Shown: positions 24,055 to 32,978, counted from the stretch's first letter. The stretch: 40,308 bases of DNA from Thermoleophilia bacterium (GCA_016649615.1 JAENXK010000005.1:1-40308); one strand, 5' to 3'. The notes: generated from the sequence alone by a model not told the origin. Program-made: numbers and translations.

Positions 24055-25833
24055 CTACGGGCGCATTTCGTAGCCGCCGGCGAGGGCGCGGGTCTTCTCC
24101 CAGACCGAGTCGAAGCGGGCTCCGTCGGCCACCGGCTTGGTCAGCGCCGACCGGGCCCAGGCCTGCTGGGCCTCGGTCGCCGAGGTCTTTCCGTGGAGCT
24201 CGGCGGCATAGGCCGAGAAATCCCGGATCAGCACGTCGAAGATCTGATCGAGCGTGTCCAGCGGCAGACCGATGTGGGCAGCCTGCTCGCAGATCAGCTG
24301 GCCGTAGGGGATCAGCGTGAACAGTTCACCGAGGGTGAGTAGGTAGTCGAGGTCCTTCTGCTGGGCCTCGTCGGGTGCTGCCTCGACCAGCAGGGTCTTG
24401 AACGACTCGGCCAGCTCGACGAAGCGGGCGACGTTGGCGACGCCGGCGAACGGCTCAAGGGCGTCGCGCCAGGGGCTGAAGCGGATCTTGCCCAGTCCAC
24501 GGGCCGGACCCTGACGGAACAGGAACTCGTCGTCGCCCGGCTCCAGCGTGCGCGGCGGCGGGTCAAGTTCGGGGTCGGCGTTGAACAGATACGAGCCCAT
24601 GAACTTCAGCACCAGGGCCATGTTCACGTGAACGGTCCCCTCGAGCTTCGGCAGGGCACGGATGTCACGGGCCGCCATCTCGAACCACATGTCACGCTCG
24701 AAACCCTTCGCCGCGATCACGTCCCAGAGCAGATCGATCACCCGTTCGCCCTCGGTCGTCACCTTCATTTTGGTCAGTGGGTTGAACAGCAGGTAGCGAC
24801 GGTCCTCCAGCGAGGCCGTGCGCATGTAGTCGATCGAGCGGTCAGCGAAGAGCTTCATCGCCGCCAGGCGGGCGAACGCGTCGGTGAAGGCCTGGCGTAC
24901 GTGCGGAAAGTCAGTCACTTTCATCCCGTAGAGGACGCGCGAGTCGGCGTGGGTGATCGCCTCCCAGAAGGCGTGTTCGCAGATCCCGATCGAGGCGAAC
25001 CCGAGGTTGAACTTTCCGATGTTGACCGTGTTCAGAGCGGCGTCGAACGCGGACGGGCCCGCGTGAAGCAGGTCGGCCGGCTCGACCGGGTACTGATTCA
25101 GCCGGAACTGCGAGACGTAGCTCTGGGAGTTGACCACGTTGCGGATCAGCTCGTAGTCGGGGTGCTTCGAGTCGGCGGCGAAGAAAGCGTAACCCTCAGG
25201 TCCTTCGATCCCCTCCACCCGGCCGAATACGGAAACCATTCCGGCCTCGTTGCCGTTGCCGATGTAGTACTTGCCACCGGAGGCGGTGTAGCCCTCCGCC
25301 CCGTCCCGCGGAGTCAGGACCATGTCGGTCGAGTAGATGTCGGCGCCGTGCTCGCGCTCGGAAAGGCCGAAGGCGAAGATGGATCCGTTGGAGAGCAGTT
25401 CGGCCGCCCGCCTGCGCGCGGCTTCGTTTTCCGACTGGAAGATCGGCCCCAGGCCGAGAATCGAGACCTGCCATGTGTACCAGTAGGCCAGACCGTAGAA
25501 GGCAGACAGTTCGTTGAACGCGCAGATCCGCTGGGTGTCCCAGCGTTTGCCCGGGTCTCCCCCTCCTTCACGGGCGGGTGTCAGGAAATTGGCGAAGATG
25601 CCCTGCTCGGCCTGCATCTCCAAATAGCCGGAATACCAGCGGTGCCCGCGATCATCATCTTTGAGGGTCTTCTTGCCGCGGGCCTCGAACCATTCGATCA
25701 TCGCCTTGAGCCGGCTCTGATCGGCAGCTTCTAGGTGGGGCGCCGAGTAGTTCGCGGGATCGAGGATCAGGCCGTCGCCCGGCGTACCGGGTGCAATCGG
25801 CTTGGCTTCGCTGGCACTGACAGAGGTCTCCAT
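24055..25833 (-). CDS. Acyl-CoA dehydrogenase family protein
   Basis: The start chosen is the ATG at 25833 (592 residues), because a longer reading would run into the ABC permease gene and adds an Arg/Pro-rich stretch unlike the family. The N-terminal helical domain is followed by the middle beta domain with 'FAFGLSEREHGAD' (about 153-165), the FAD/substrate-binding signature of acyl-CoA dehydrogenases, and 'GGKYYIGNGNEAGMVSVFG'. The C-terminal helical domain is long, as in the roughly 600-residue actinobacterial members. Likely role: FAD-dependent alpha,beta-dehydrogenation of an acyl-CoA. I could not place the catalytic Glu with certainty. Substrate length is unknown; lipid uptake by the mce genes of this window would be one source. 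Confidence 0.85.
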   Translation of the reverse strand: METSVSASEAKPIAPGTPGDGLILDPANYSAPHLEAADQSRLKAMIEWFEARGKKTLKDDDRGHRWYSGYLEMQAEQGIFANFLTPAREGGGDPGKRWDTQRICAFNELSAFYGLAYWYTWQVSILGLGPIFQSENEAARRRAAELLSNGSIFAFGLSEREHGADIYSTDMVLTPRDGAEGYTASGGKYYIGNGNEAGMVSVFGRVEGIEGPEGYAFFAADSKHPDYELIRNVVNSQSYVSQFRLNQYPVEPADLLHAGPSAFDAALNTVNIGKFNLGFASIGICEHAFWEAITHADSRVLYGMKVTDFPHVRQAFTDAFARLAAMKLFADRSIDYMRTASLEDRRYLLFNPLTKMKVTTEGERVIDLLWDVIAAKGFERDMWFEMAARDIRALPKLEGTVHVNMALVLKFMGSYLFNADPELDPPPRTLEPGDDEFLFRQGPARGLGKIRFSPWRDALEPFAGVANVARFVELAESFKTLLVEAAPDEAQQKDLDYLLTLGELFTLIPYGQLICEQAAHIGLPLDTLDQIFDVLIRDFSAYAAELHGKTSATEAQQAWARSALTKPVADGARFDSVWEKTRALAGGYEMRP

Positions 25834-25900
25834 TGAGGGAGCATATTCCGTGATCTCCGGTCCGGGTCGCGCCAAGGGCCGGTGTTCCGGTTCGAAACGT

Positions 25901-26665
25901 TCAATTGACGGCGGCACGGCGGTATCGCGAAACGGAAACGGGGGCGAAAACCGCAAGGATCGCCACGGTCCAGACGAACGCACCCCAGATGCTGTTGCCG
26001 GCCGGAGCGCCCAGCCAGAGGGCACGCATCGCGTCAACCATAAACGTGAACGGATTGATCTCGGCAAACCACCGAAGCCCGTCCGGCATCGATTCGACCG
26101 GGACGAAGGCCGAGGAAATGAAGGTCAGCGGGAAGACAACGATGAAGCCGACCGAGCTGGCCGCTTCAGGCGAAGAAACGACCAGACCGAACAGGGCGAA
26201 GACCCAGGAAAAGGCGTAGCCGAAAAAGAGCAGCAGCGCCATCCCGGCGAGGATGTCGAGCGGGCCGGCGTCGAATCGGAAGCCGATGATCAGGCCGGTG
26301 ACGAGAAGCACGAGCGCCGAAAGCAGGTTGGTGACGATGTCGGCTGAGGTCCGGCCGGCGAGCACCGCCGGGCGGGCCATCGGAAGCGAGCGGAAGCGGT
26401 CGATCAGCCCTTTGCTCAGATCCTCGTTCAGCCCGACCGCGGTGACGAAACCGCCGAAGGCGATGTTCTGGACGATTATCCCCGGGATCAGGAAGTCGAT
26501 GTAGCTGTAGCCGGGGGTGCTGATCGCCCCGCCGAAAACGTAGGCGAACAGCAGAACAAACATGATCGGCTGCACGGTGAAGGCGATCAGCAGGTCGGGT
26601 GAGCGGGGCAGCCTGATCAGATTGCGTTCGGCGATTACCATGGTGTCGGCGAAAAGCTTTCTCAA
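25901..26665 (-). CDS. ABC-2 type exporter permease (DrrB-like)
   Basis: A 254-residue ABC-2 membrane protein with about six hydrophobic helices and the family pattern 'YIDFLIPGIIVQNIAFGG' followed by 'GLNEDLSKGLIDRFRSLPMA', typical of DrrB-type drug or lipid exporters. The start is a TTG at 26665 overlapping the TGA of the ATPase gene by four bases (TTGA). GGTGGAGG lies immediately before it, which is closer than usual; an ATG eight codons inside is an alternative. Together with the ATPase it should form a half-transporter pair for export of a hydrophobic compound. The substrate is not evident. Confidence 0.9.
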   Translation of the reverse strand: MRKLFADTMVIAERNLIRLPRSPDLLIAFTVQPIMFVLLFAYVFGGAISTPGYSYIDFLIPGIIVQNIAFGGFVTAVGLNEDLSKGLIDRFRSLPMARPAVLAGRTSADIVTNLLSALVLLVTGLIIGFRFDAGPLDILAGMALLLFFGYAFSWVFALFGLVVSSPEAASSVGFIVVFPLTFISSAFVPVESMPDGLRWFAEINPFTFMVDAMRALWLGAPAGNSIWGAFVWTVAILAVFAPVSVSRYRRAAVN

Positions 26666-27690
26666 ACCTCCACCTGACCGGCATCCTCGACTTCGGCGGC
26701 GTGGCCGGTCAGGGCCAGGAAAACGTCGTCCAGCGTCGGCCGGCGAAGGCCGAGGTCGTCTATCCCGATCCCGGCCTGGTTCAGGCGCTGAACCGCTTCG
26801 ACGATGGCTCCCTTTCTTCTGCGTACCGTGAGCTTGACCGACCCGTCCTCGAAGACCGGCTGCTCGTCAGTCATCGAAACCAGCAACTCGATCGCCCGGT
26901 CCGCATCGCCCGGCTCGGACAGCCGGACTTCCAGCTTTTCGCCTCCGACCCGGTCCTTCAGTTCGTCCGGGGTCCCGTCGGCGATCACCTTGCCATGGTC
27001 GATCACGGCTATCCGGTCGGCCAGGCGGTCGGCTTCGTCGAGGTACTGGGTGGTAAGCAGGACCGTCGTGCCGTCGGCTACCAGCGACTCGATCGTTTCC
27101 CAGAGGGCGATCCGGCTGCGTGGGTCCAGGCCGGTGGTCGGTTCGTCAAGAAACAGCATCGGCGGGTCGGCGACCAGGGCAGCCGTCAGGTCGAGCCTTC
27201 TCCGCATGCCGCCCGAGTAGGTCCGGGCCGGCCGTTTGGCCGCGTCGGCCAGGTCGAACCGCGCCAGCAGTTCCCAGGCCCGCATTTTCGCCCTGGAGCG
27301 GGTCATCCCGTAGAGCCGCCCGACCATGGTCAGGTTCTCCAGTCCGGTCAGGTTCTCGTCGACCGCGGCGTACTGGCCGGCCAGCCCTATCTGTTCGCGG
27401 AGCGCCGCTCCTTCACTGAGCACGTCGAACCCGGCCACCGTGGCGGCACCCGAGTCGGGCTTGAGCAGAGTGGTCAGGACCCTGACCACGGTCGTCTTGC
27501 CGGCCCCGTTCGGTCCGAGCAGCCCCAGAATCGTCCCCGTCTCCACTTCGAGGTCGACTCCGTCGATCGCCCGGACGTCGCCAAAGCATTTGACCAGTCC
27601 GCCGGCGGTGATCGCCGGCCCGTCGCGTGGCACCTCAGGCTCTGCGCCACCCGTCTCGGCGGCGTCCCGTATCTGTCCGGCCCGGGTCAC
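26662..27690 (-). CDS. ABC exporter ATP-binding protein (DrrA-like)
   Basis: A 342-residue ATPase of the daunorubicin-resistance DrrA type. Walker A GPNGAGKTT lies at 59-67, signature YSGGMRR at 158-164, Walker B 'MLFLDEP' at 178-184, and the switch region is 'LLTTQYLDEADRLADR'. A C-terminal extension (about 240-335) corresponds to the DUF4162-like domain found in this subfamily. The start is a GTG at 27690 with a 27-residue polar leader before the fold. Coupled by overlap to the permease gene downstream. Such pairs confer self-resistance or export glycolipids in actinobacteria; no biosynthetic cluster is visible here. Confidence 0.92.
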   Translation of the reverse strand: MTRAGQIRDAAETGGAEPEVPRDGPAITAGGLVKCFGDVRAIDGVDLEVETGTILGLLGPNGAGKTTVVRVLTTLLKPDSGAATVAGFDVLSEGAALREQIGLAGQYAAVDENLTGLENLTMVGRLYGMTRSRAKMRAWELLARFDLADAAKRPARTYSGGMRRRLDLTAALVADPPMLFLDEPTTGLDPRSRIALWETIESLVADGTTVLLTTQYLDEADRLADRIAVIDHGKVIADGTPDELKDRVGGEKLEVRLSEPGDADRAIELLVSMTDEQPVFEDGSVKLTVRRRKGAIVEAVQRLNQAGIGIDDLGLRRPTLDDVFLALTGHAAEVEDAGQVEV

Positions 27691-27842
27691 GACTCTGAAA
27701 ACTACAGTTCTGCCTCATCTGCCTCATCCGGCCCCGGGGTTAGATATGTCTGATCCAGCAACGTTCTCCGGCCTCATCCGCCCGTCAGGATCCAGCGGGA
27801 CACGGTCCGTACGATCTCGTCGAACGTTTCACAAGGAGAGCA

Positions 27843-28229
27843 ATGCGTGGCAGAAGATTATTGGCGATCGCGCTGGCAACCACGCTGGCCGTCGCGATGA
27901 TCCCGGTCAGCCTCGGCGTCGCATGGGGTAGCTCTTCCGAGCCCTCCGGGTCAGACGACCGCGCATCGGTCAGCGCAAAACCGAAGTCAAGTCGATACCA
28001 GAGCAAGGTCGGCGCGTTCACCCGAGTCATCCTGAAGACGGGCGCAGGCAAGGGCCAGCAGGAAAAGAGCGGCGTTTCATGAGAGATAAAGGACCGTTTC
28101 ATCAGCAGGACGAAGGCCAAAGGCACTTTCGAGGCGAGCAAGTTCAACGTGGTCTTCAACCCGTTCGTGTCGTTCGACTCCGAGCCCTGCGCCGGCAGCG
28201 GCAAGTGGACGGCCAAGCTGAAGCGCTGA
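27843..28229 (+). pseudogene. Small secreted-protein gene interrupted by an in-frame TGA
   Basis: A well-placed AAGGAG precedes an ATG at 27843 and a clear signal peptide ('LLAIALATTLAVAMIPVSLG'). The frame stops at TGA 28080-28082 after 79 codons. In the same frame it stays open for another 48 codons to 28229 and ends 'CAGSGKWTAKLKR'. The second part, with 'RFISRTKAKGTFEASKF', looks like the C-terminus of the short secreted beta-repeat proteins common in Solirubrobacterales, so the two halves belong together. The most likely reading is a nonsense mutation (or sequence error) in a single gene of about 128 codons. A long ORF on the opposite strand is non-coding in appearance. Function unknown. 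Confidence 0.55.
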
Positions 28230-28348
28230 GTCGGCGCAACCGTATATTTCTCCGCCGATCGCCGCACTAGCCTGCGGGACGCACGCTTGACCATCGTCGA
28301 TTCCGTTCGCACCCGCGTTCGGTCTGACCAGATCGCGGAGGGAAGAAG

Positions 28349-28702
28349 ATGAAGCTCGTCATCGGCATCGTCCGGCCCGAAAAGGCCAACGATGTTCTCG
28401 AAGCGCTTTTCCGGGCCAAGATCCGTGGCGTTTCGATGAGCAAGGTCCAGGGCCACGGCGGCGAACTCGAGCGGGTGGAAACTTACCGCGGGACAACCGT
28501 GCAGATGGGCCTATCCGAGAAGGCCAGGTTCGAGATCGCGGTCTCCGACCAGTACGTCGACGCGACCGTCAGGGCGGTGAGCGAAGGTGGCCGCACCGGA
28601 GAAGTCGGTGACGGCAAGATCTTCGTCCTTCCCCTCGATTCGGTGGTTCGGGTGCGCACCGGAGAAACCGACGATTCGGCCGTGACGCCGGTCAGTTCAT
28701 GA
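28349..28702 (+). CDS. glnK: PII nitrogen-regulatory protein lacking the T-loop Tyr51
   Basis: A 117-residue PII signal protein, the usual size being 112. It has the opening 'MKLVIGIVRPEKANDVLEAL' and the C-terminal signature around 'TGEVGDGKIFVLPLDSVVRV'. In the T-loop the sequence runs E44-T-Y46-R-G48-T-T-V51. The usual RGAEY has Tyr51, the site of uridylylation or adenylylation; here it is Val51. The T-loop centre 'VQMGLSEKARFEI' is also atypical, while Arg47 and Gly48 are kept. The protein can still be expected to bind ATP/ADP and 2-oxoglutarate and to dock on the Amt channel encoded 14 bases downstream, but covalent control through Tyr51 is excluded. GGAGGGAAG precedes the ATG. Confidence 0.92.
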   Translation: MKLVIGIVRPEKANDVLEALFRAKIRGVSMSKVQGHGGELERVETYRGTTVQMGLSEKARFEIAVSDQYVDATVRAVSEGGRTGEVGDGKIFVLPLDSVVRVRTGETDDSAVTPVSS

Positions 28703-28715
28703 GCGGGCGAGGACA

Positions 28716-30008
28716 GTGATCGACACCGGAGATACCGCATGGATGCTGGCGGCGACCGCGCTGGTGATCATGATGACGCCGGCGCTCGGCCTCTTCTACG
28801 CGGGCCTGGTCCGCTCGAAGAACACCCTGAATACCTTCATGATGAGCATCGCCGCAATCGGCGTGGCGACGATTGCCTGGGCGGTGATCGGCTACTCGAT
28901 CGCCTTCGGGGGCGAAGGCGGCTTCATCGGCAGCTTCGACTATGCGTTTCTCAAGGACGTCGGATTCGAACCGCGGGAGGGGACAACGATCCCGCACCTT
29001 CTGTTCATGGTCTTCCAGGGCAGCTTCTGCATCCTCACCGTGGCACTCGTCTCGGGCGCCGTCGTCGAGCGGATCCGCTTCGGCCCCTACCTGATCTTCG
29101 TGGTCCTCTGGTCCACCCTGGTCTATCCGGTGATGGCGCACTGGGTTTTCGGCGGCGGGTTCCTGGCCGAGGCCGGGACGCTCGACTTCGCCGGTGGCGT
29201 ATCAGTGGAAATGGCTTCCGGATTTTCAGCCCTGGCAGCGGCGCTGTTGATCGGAGCCCGCAAGGACTACGGTCGCCAGGCGCTGCTGCCGCACAACTCG
29301 GTGTTCGTCCTGCTCGGCGCAGGCCTGCTCTGGTTCGGCTGGTTCGGATTCAACGGCGGCAGCGGCATCGGTGCCAACGACAGCAGCGTGCTCGCCTTCA
29401 CCAACACGCTGCTCACCCCGGCCTGCACTGTGGTGGCCTGGTTCGTTCTCGACCTGATCCGGGGCGGCAAGGTGACGGCGGTCGGAGCCGCAACTGCAAT
29501 CATCGTCGGCTGCGTCGCCATCACCCCGGCGGCCGGGTTCATCAGCCCGATGTGGGCGATGGTTCTGGGCCTGATCGCGGCCGTGCCCAGCTACCTGATC
29601 ATTGTCTGGCGACCACGGACCCGGGTCGACGAGACGCTCGACGTGCTCGCCGCCCACGGTACCGCCGGCATCGTCGGAATTCTTTTCATCGGCTTTTTTG
29701 CCCAGATCGGCTGGAACGGGGTCGCCGACGGCCTGGTCTACGGCAACCCTGCCCAGCTCTGGGACCAGACGCTGGCCGTGCTGGTCGCTCCGGCGTACGC
29801 GTTCATCGCGACCTACGTCATTCTTCGCCTGATCGGGGCGGTCGTGCCGCTGCGCGCGAGCGAACGAGAAGAAGCCGTCGGTATGGATGTTGTCCAGCAC
29901 GGTGAGGAGGCGTACGTCACTGGCGAGGGTGCGATCCTGGTCGACGTCGGACCCAGGGGCGAAGCGGAACTCCTGGCCGATCTGAACAAAGAGCCCGACC
30001 GCGTCTGA
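28716..30008 (+). CDS. amt: Ammonium transporter (Amt) with Glu at the first channel-histidine position
   Basis: A 430-residue Amt/Mep/Rh channel with about eleven membrane helices, starting at a GTG 14 bases after the PII gene. Conserved parts include 'GLFYAGLVRSKN' (25-36), 'WFGWFGFNGGS' and 'AAHGTAGIVGI'. The second pore histidine is His314. The first, His168 of E. coli AmtB in 'GGTVVHINA', is replaced here: residues 160-168 read GGVSVEMAS, so Glu165 stands at that place. Glu at this position is known from yeast Mep1/Mep3-type transporters and still allows transport. The C-terminal tail has 'HGEEAY', the segment that contacts PII, plus about 30 extra acidic residues. Confidence 0.94.
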   Translation: MIDTGDTAWMLAATALVIMMTPALGLFYAGLVRSKNTLNTFMMSIAAIGVATIAWAVIGYSIAFGGEGGFIGSFDYAFLKDVGFEPREGTTIPHLLFMVFQGSFCILTVALVSGAVVERIRFGPYLIFVVLWSTLVYPVMAHWVFGGGFLAEAGTLDFAGGVSVEMASGFSALAAALLIGARKDYGRQALLPHNSVFVLLGAGLLWFGWFGFNGGSGIGANDSSVLAFTNTLLTPACTVVAWFVLDLIRGGKVTAVGAATAIIVGCVAITPAAGFISPMWAMVLGLIAAVPSYLIIVWRPRTRVDETLDVLAAHGTAGIVGILFIGFFAQIGWNGVADGLVYGNPAQLWDQTLAVLVAPAYAFIATYVILRLIGAVVPLRASEREEAVGMDVVQHGEEAYVTGEGAILVDVGPRGEAELLADLNKEPDRV

Positions 30009-30036
30009 GCAATCAGCCCGGGATTCGGGTAACCGC

Positions 30037-31662
30037 TCAGGCGACCGCGGGCAGCACCACCGCTGAGCGGTGATCCGGCCCCTGAAGCACGCGCTGGTGA
30101 GAGGTGACCACCCGGGTCGCCATCGCGATGTCGTCGCCGGTCCCGGTGTTGCGCGCGTACCGCGGGTGAGCACCGCTTGAGATCTGAAGACGGATGCGGT
30201 GCCCGGCCAGGAAGCGGTGGATGATCGGCCAGAGCTTGAAGCTCACCCTGACCGGTTCGCCGGCGTCGTTGCCGCCCTTTTCCGGTGAAATCCTCTCTAT
30301 CGAGTCGCAGACGTTGAGCGAAGTTCCGTCCGGAAGGACGTCGCAGACCCGGGCGAAGACGTCAAAGTGCTCGCGGTCCGACTCGACCCAGATGTCGACC
30401 TTCACCGGCCCGATCGCTTCGAGGTCGTCTTCGAGCTCTTCTGTGGTGTAAACCAGCACGTCAGCCCTTGCCTCCAGGGCTCGGTTGTCGACCACCGGCG
30501 CGTTTGCCAGCAGTCCCGGGCCACCGATCGAGGGGGTCGGGAGGGCCGGGTCGTAGTAGTAGTCGTCGCTGGACCGGTCGGCCGGTGCGTCCCCGGAAAG
30601 GAGCCGGCCGGGGTGCAGATGAAGTCGCAGCGGCTCCGACTCGGGTGGCCAGGTTTCAAACTCACGCCACTGCCTGGAGCCGCCGACATGCACCCGCACC
30701 GGGGCCTCGTGGATCAGTCGGCGATCGCCGAGCAGGTGGCCACGAAGCCAGGCGATTGACTCCCGGGCGCTCGACCTGAGCAGACCAGGCGACATGTGGG
30801 CCCAGGGGCCGATCACCAACTGTGGCCGGCGACCGGCATCCTGGAGGGTGACGAAATCGTCCAGCATCCAGGGCAGGAAGATGTCGTACCTGCCGCCGAC
30901 GAACTGCGCCGGTGCCTTTGTCTCGGCCACTCCTGCCGAGAAATCCCGCTCGGCCCAGTAGGGGTCTTCCGGCCGTGTGTGCGCCATCCATTCGGCGAAG
31001 AACGGCAATGACTTGCCCGTCGCAACCGTGTCCAGCCCGCCGATCGGAAGATCGTCGACCAGTCGGGGGAGTTTCCGCAGGCGGCGGAGCGTCCCAACCG
31101 GGCCCATCCGCCCCTCCTGGGCATCGACGATCATGGTCCAGGCGAGCGTGGTCTCGAGCGAGATCGGCCCTCCGCCGAGCGCCTGGCCCTGGACCTGCGA
31201 GGCGGTTGCGGTGAGTGCAAGCGCGTCCAGCCGGTCGCCGGCCTGGTGGGCGACCGCCCACTGGGCGATTCCGAGGTAGCTCGCCCCTGCCATCGCCAGC
31301 CGACCGTCAAACCAGGGCTGCTGCTCGATCCAGGTGATCGTCGCCAGGCCGTCTGCCCGCTCGTTGAAAGGCTGAAACTGACCGCCGGAGCCGAAAGTGC
31401 CCCGCACGCTCTGGACCAGACTCTGGAAGCCTCGTTCGGCAAGGAGCCGGCCGTAGAGCAAACCGAACAGCGCGCCGCGCCCGTAGGGCGAGCGGACCAG
31501 GATCGTCGGACGGGGCCTGTCGTCCTTTGGTGCGTACCGATTGGCGAGCAGGAACACGCCGTCATCCATTGGAATCTCGACGTCACGGTGTACGGCTACG
31601 TCACGGGTTTCGGGAGCGGGCAGCCCGAGCCTCCTGCCGACTATCTCGCTGGCAAGGCTCAC
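30037..31662 (-). CDS. CocE/NonD family (X-Pro dipeptidyl-peptidase-like) hydrolase
   Basis: A 541-residue serine hydrolase of the CocE/NonD family, with no signal peptide. The alpha/beta domain holds Ser128 in 'GASYLG' (nucleophile), Asp260 in 'GGRYDIF' and His289 in 'GPWAHMS', which make a full catalytic triad. The C-terminal jelly-roll domain starts near 'LHLHPGRLL' and runs to the end ('ISSGAHPRYARNTGTGD'). Families of this type cleave acyl esters or peptides; cocaine esterase is one member. The natural substrate is unknown. The start is a GTG at 31662, with only a weak upstream site. It converges on the Amt gene, leaving 28 bases between stops, and diverges from the squalene/phytoene synthase gene. 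Confidence 0.9.
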   Translation of the reverse strand: MSLASEIVGRRLGLPAPETRDVAVHRDVEIPMDDGVFLLANRYAPKDDRPRPTILVRSPYGRGALFGLLYGRLLAERGFQSLVQSVRGTFGSGGQFQPFNERADGLATITWIEQQPWFDGRLAMAGASYLGIAQWAVAHQAGDRLDALALTATASQVQGQALGGGPISLETTLAWTMIVDAQEGRMGPVGTLRRLRKLPRLVDDLPIGGLDTVATGKSLPFFAEWMAHTRPEDPYWAERDFSAGVAETKAPAQFVGGRYDIFLPWMLDDFVTLQDAGRRPQLVIGPWAHMSPGLLRSSARESIAWLRGHLLGDRRLIHEAPVRVHVGGSRQWREFETWPPESEPLRLHLHPGRLLSGDAPADRSSDDYYYDPALPTPSIGGPGLLANAPVVDNRALEARADVLVYTTEELEDDLEAIGPVKVDIWVESDREHFDVFARVCDVLPDGTSLNVCDSIERISPEKGGNDAGEPVRVSFKLWPIIHRFLAGHRIRLQISSGAHPRYARNTGTGDDIAMATRVVTSHQRVLQGPDHRSAVVLPAVA

Positions 31663-31817
31663 TTCGGGCTGGCCATCCGTCGCTCAGGCATCCGGGGCGC
31701 ATTATTCCCGATAACGGCTGGAACCTCTTTCTGCTTCCGACCCCGATCCGAGCCCGGCCGCACCGGACCCACCGGCTGAAACGCGTTCCTGCCCATGACC
31801 GCTGCTAGGTTGGGACG

Positions 31818-32957
31818 GTGAGGAAACCGCGTCGCACCATCGGACCAGCGCTGCTCCTGCGCGGGTTGACCGTCGATCGTCGCCGGCCCGACCTCGACTC
31901 CCTGGCCCGTGAGACCGACCCCGAGCGGTTTGTCTGGAGGGTGCTGCCCCACACCGCCCGAAGTTTCGCGGCCAGCATCGTGGTCCTGCCGGCCGATCAG
32001 GCCCGCGCGGCAGCCGTCGCCTACCTGTACTGCCGCATGCTCGACAGCTACGAGGATCTCATCTCCGACCCGGCCACCTGCAGCGAGGAGCTCAACCGCT
32101 TTGCCGACCGATTCGAGCCGGGGACTCCCGGCGCTCCGACCGAAATCCCGGAGGCCCACGCCAGAGACGCCGGCGACCGGGTCTCCATCCTCTTGATCTC
32201 GCGCTGCCGGCTCGTCGACGCAGTCTTCAGGTCATTTTCACCGACGGTACAGCGCCAGATTTCCAACCTGGTACGGTCAATGGCCGACGGAATGATCTGG
32301 TCAACCGAGGCATTCAACCGTCAGGGCGGCGTGCTCATTAACCGGGAACAGCTTGCCCACTACTGCCGGAACGTAATGGGCTACCCCGCGCTGTTCACGC
32401 TCAGCCAGGTTGCCGGGGACGAGCTGCCGGATCGGGCCCGCGAAGACGCCTTTCTGGTCAGCGAGATGATCCAGTTGGCCAACATGTCCCGGGACATCGA
32501 ACGCGACCTCGAGCGGGGGGTCTCCTACCACCCGGCGTTGAAGCCGTACCTGGGCAGGTCCGGGTTCGACCCGGAAGCCCGACCCGTGGTCCGGGATGTC
32601 AGGGAGGCATATCTGGCGATGGCGCTCGACCGTGTGCCGGCCTATCGCCGCCTCTACGAGGGCCTCGGCCTCGGCGGCACTGCCCCGGTACGAATCGCGG
32701 CCGTGTTGATGCTGCTATTCACCGATCTGCACTACCGGGGTTGTGCTCTGAAGACCGGGCATTCCCCGTGGCCGGGACCGAGCGGACGCCTGCAGGTGAT
32801 AGCGAAGAGCCTGCCTTCAACCGTCTCCCGGGCCTGGGCGGGACGCACGATCCGCGAGGTCGAAAGCGATTTCCTCGGAGCCCGGATAGGCCTGCCCGGG
32901 GATCCCGGGCAGAACGGACTCCCGGAAAGTTCCTGGACCGTTCCTGCCGGGGCCTGA
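31818..32957 (+). CDS. Squalene/phytoene synthase family protein
   Basis: A 379-residue head-to-head prenyl synthase. The first aspartate-rich motif is D76-S-Y-E-D80 in 'YCRMLDSYED', and the second is N222-M-S-R-D226-x3-D230 in 'NMSRDIERD'. Both are needed to bind the diphosphates through magnesium and both look intact. 'RSFAASIVVLP' near residue 49 is also typical. The start is a GTG at 31818. Products could be squalene (towards hopanoids or sterols) or phytoene (carotenoids). No cyclase or desaturase is in the window to decide, and the C-terminus is longer than in the bacterial HpnC/HpnD proteins. It runs in the same direction as the arc genes, 21 bases before carbamate kinase. Confidence 0.85.
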   Translation: MRKPRRTIGPALLLRGLTVDRRRPDLDSLARETDPERFVWRVLPHTARSFAASIVVLPADQARAAAVAYLYCRMLDSYEDLISDPATCSEELNRFADRFEPGTPGAPTEIPEAHARDAGDRVSILLISRCRLVDAVFRSFSPTVQRQISNLVRSMADGMIWSTEAFNRQGGVLINREQLAHYCRNVMGYPALFTLSQVAGDELPDRAREDAFLVSEMIQLANMSRDIERDLERGVSYHPALKPYLGRSGFDPEARPVVRDVREAYLAMALDRVPAYRRLYEGLGLGGTAPVRIAAVLMLLFTDLHYRGCALKTGHSPWPGPSGRLQVIAKSLPSTVSRAWAGRTIREVESDFLGARIGLPGDPGQNGLPESSWTVPAGA

Positions 32958-32978
32958 ACGTACTCGTCCCGGTCGCCG

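Noticed and set aside
22211-24055. GTG at 24055 as the start of the secreted beta-propeller-like protein
   Set aside because: It would put 44 extra polar residues before the signal helix. The later ATG at 23923 gives a normal signal peptide, though the overlap with the upstream stop codon keeps the longer form possible.
28080-28082. UGA as a selenocysteine codon
   Set aside because: No stem-loop resembling a bacterial SECIS element directly follows, no catalytic Cys-containing family is recognised, and nothing in the window suggests selenocysteine machinery.
27785-28456. 223-codon open frame on the minus strand across the broken secreted-protein gene and the PII start
   Set aside because: It runs into the start of the PII gene on the opposite strand and shows no domain or signal, whereas the plus strand has a ribosome binding site, signal peptide and coding-like C-terminus.
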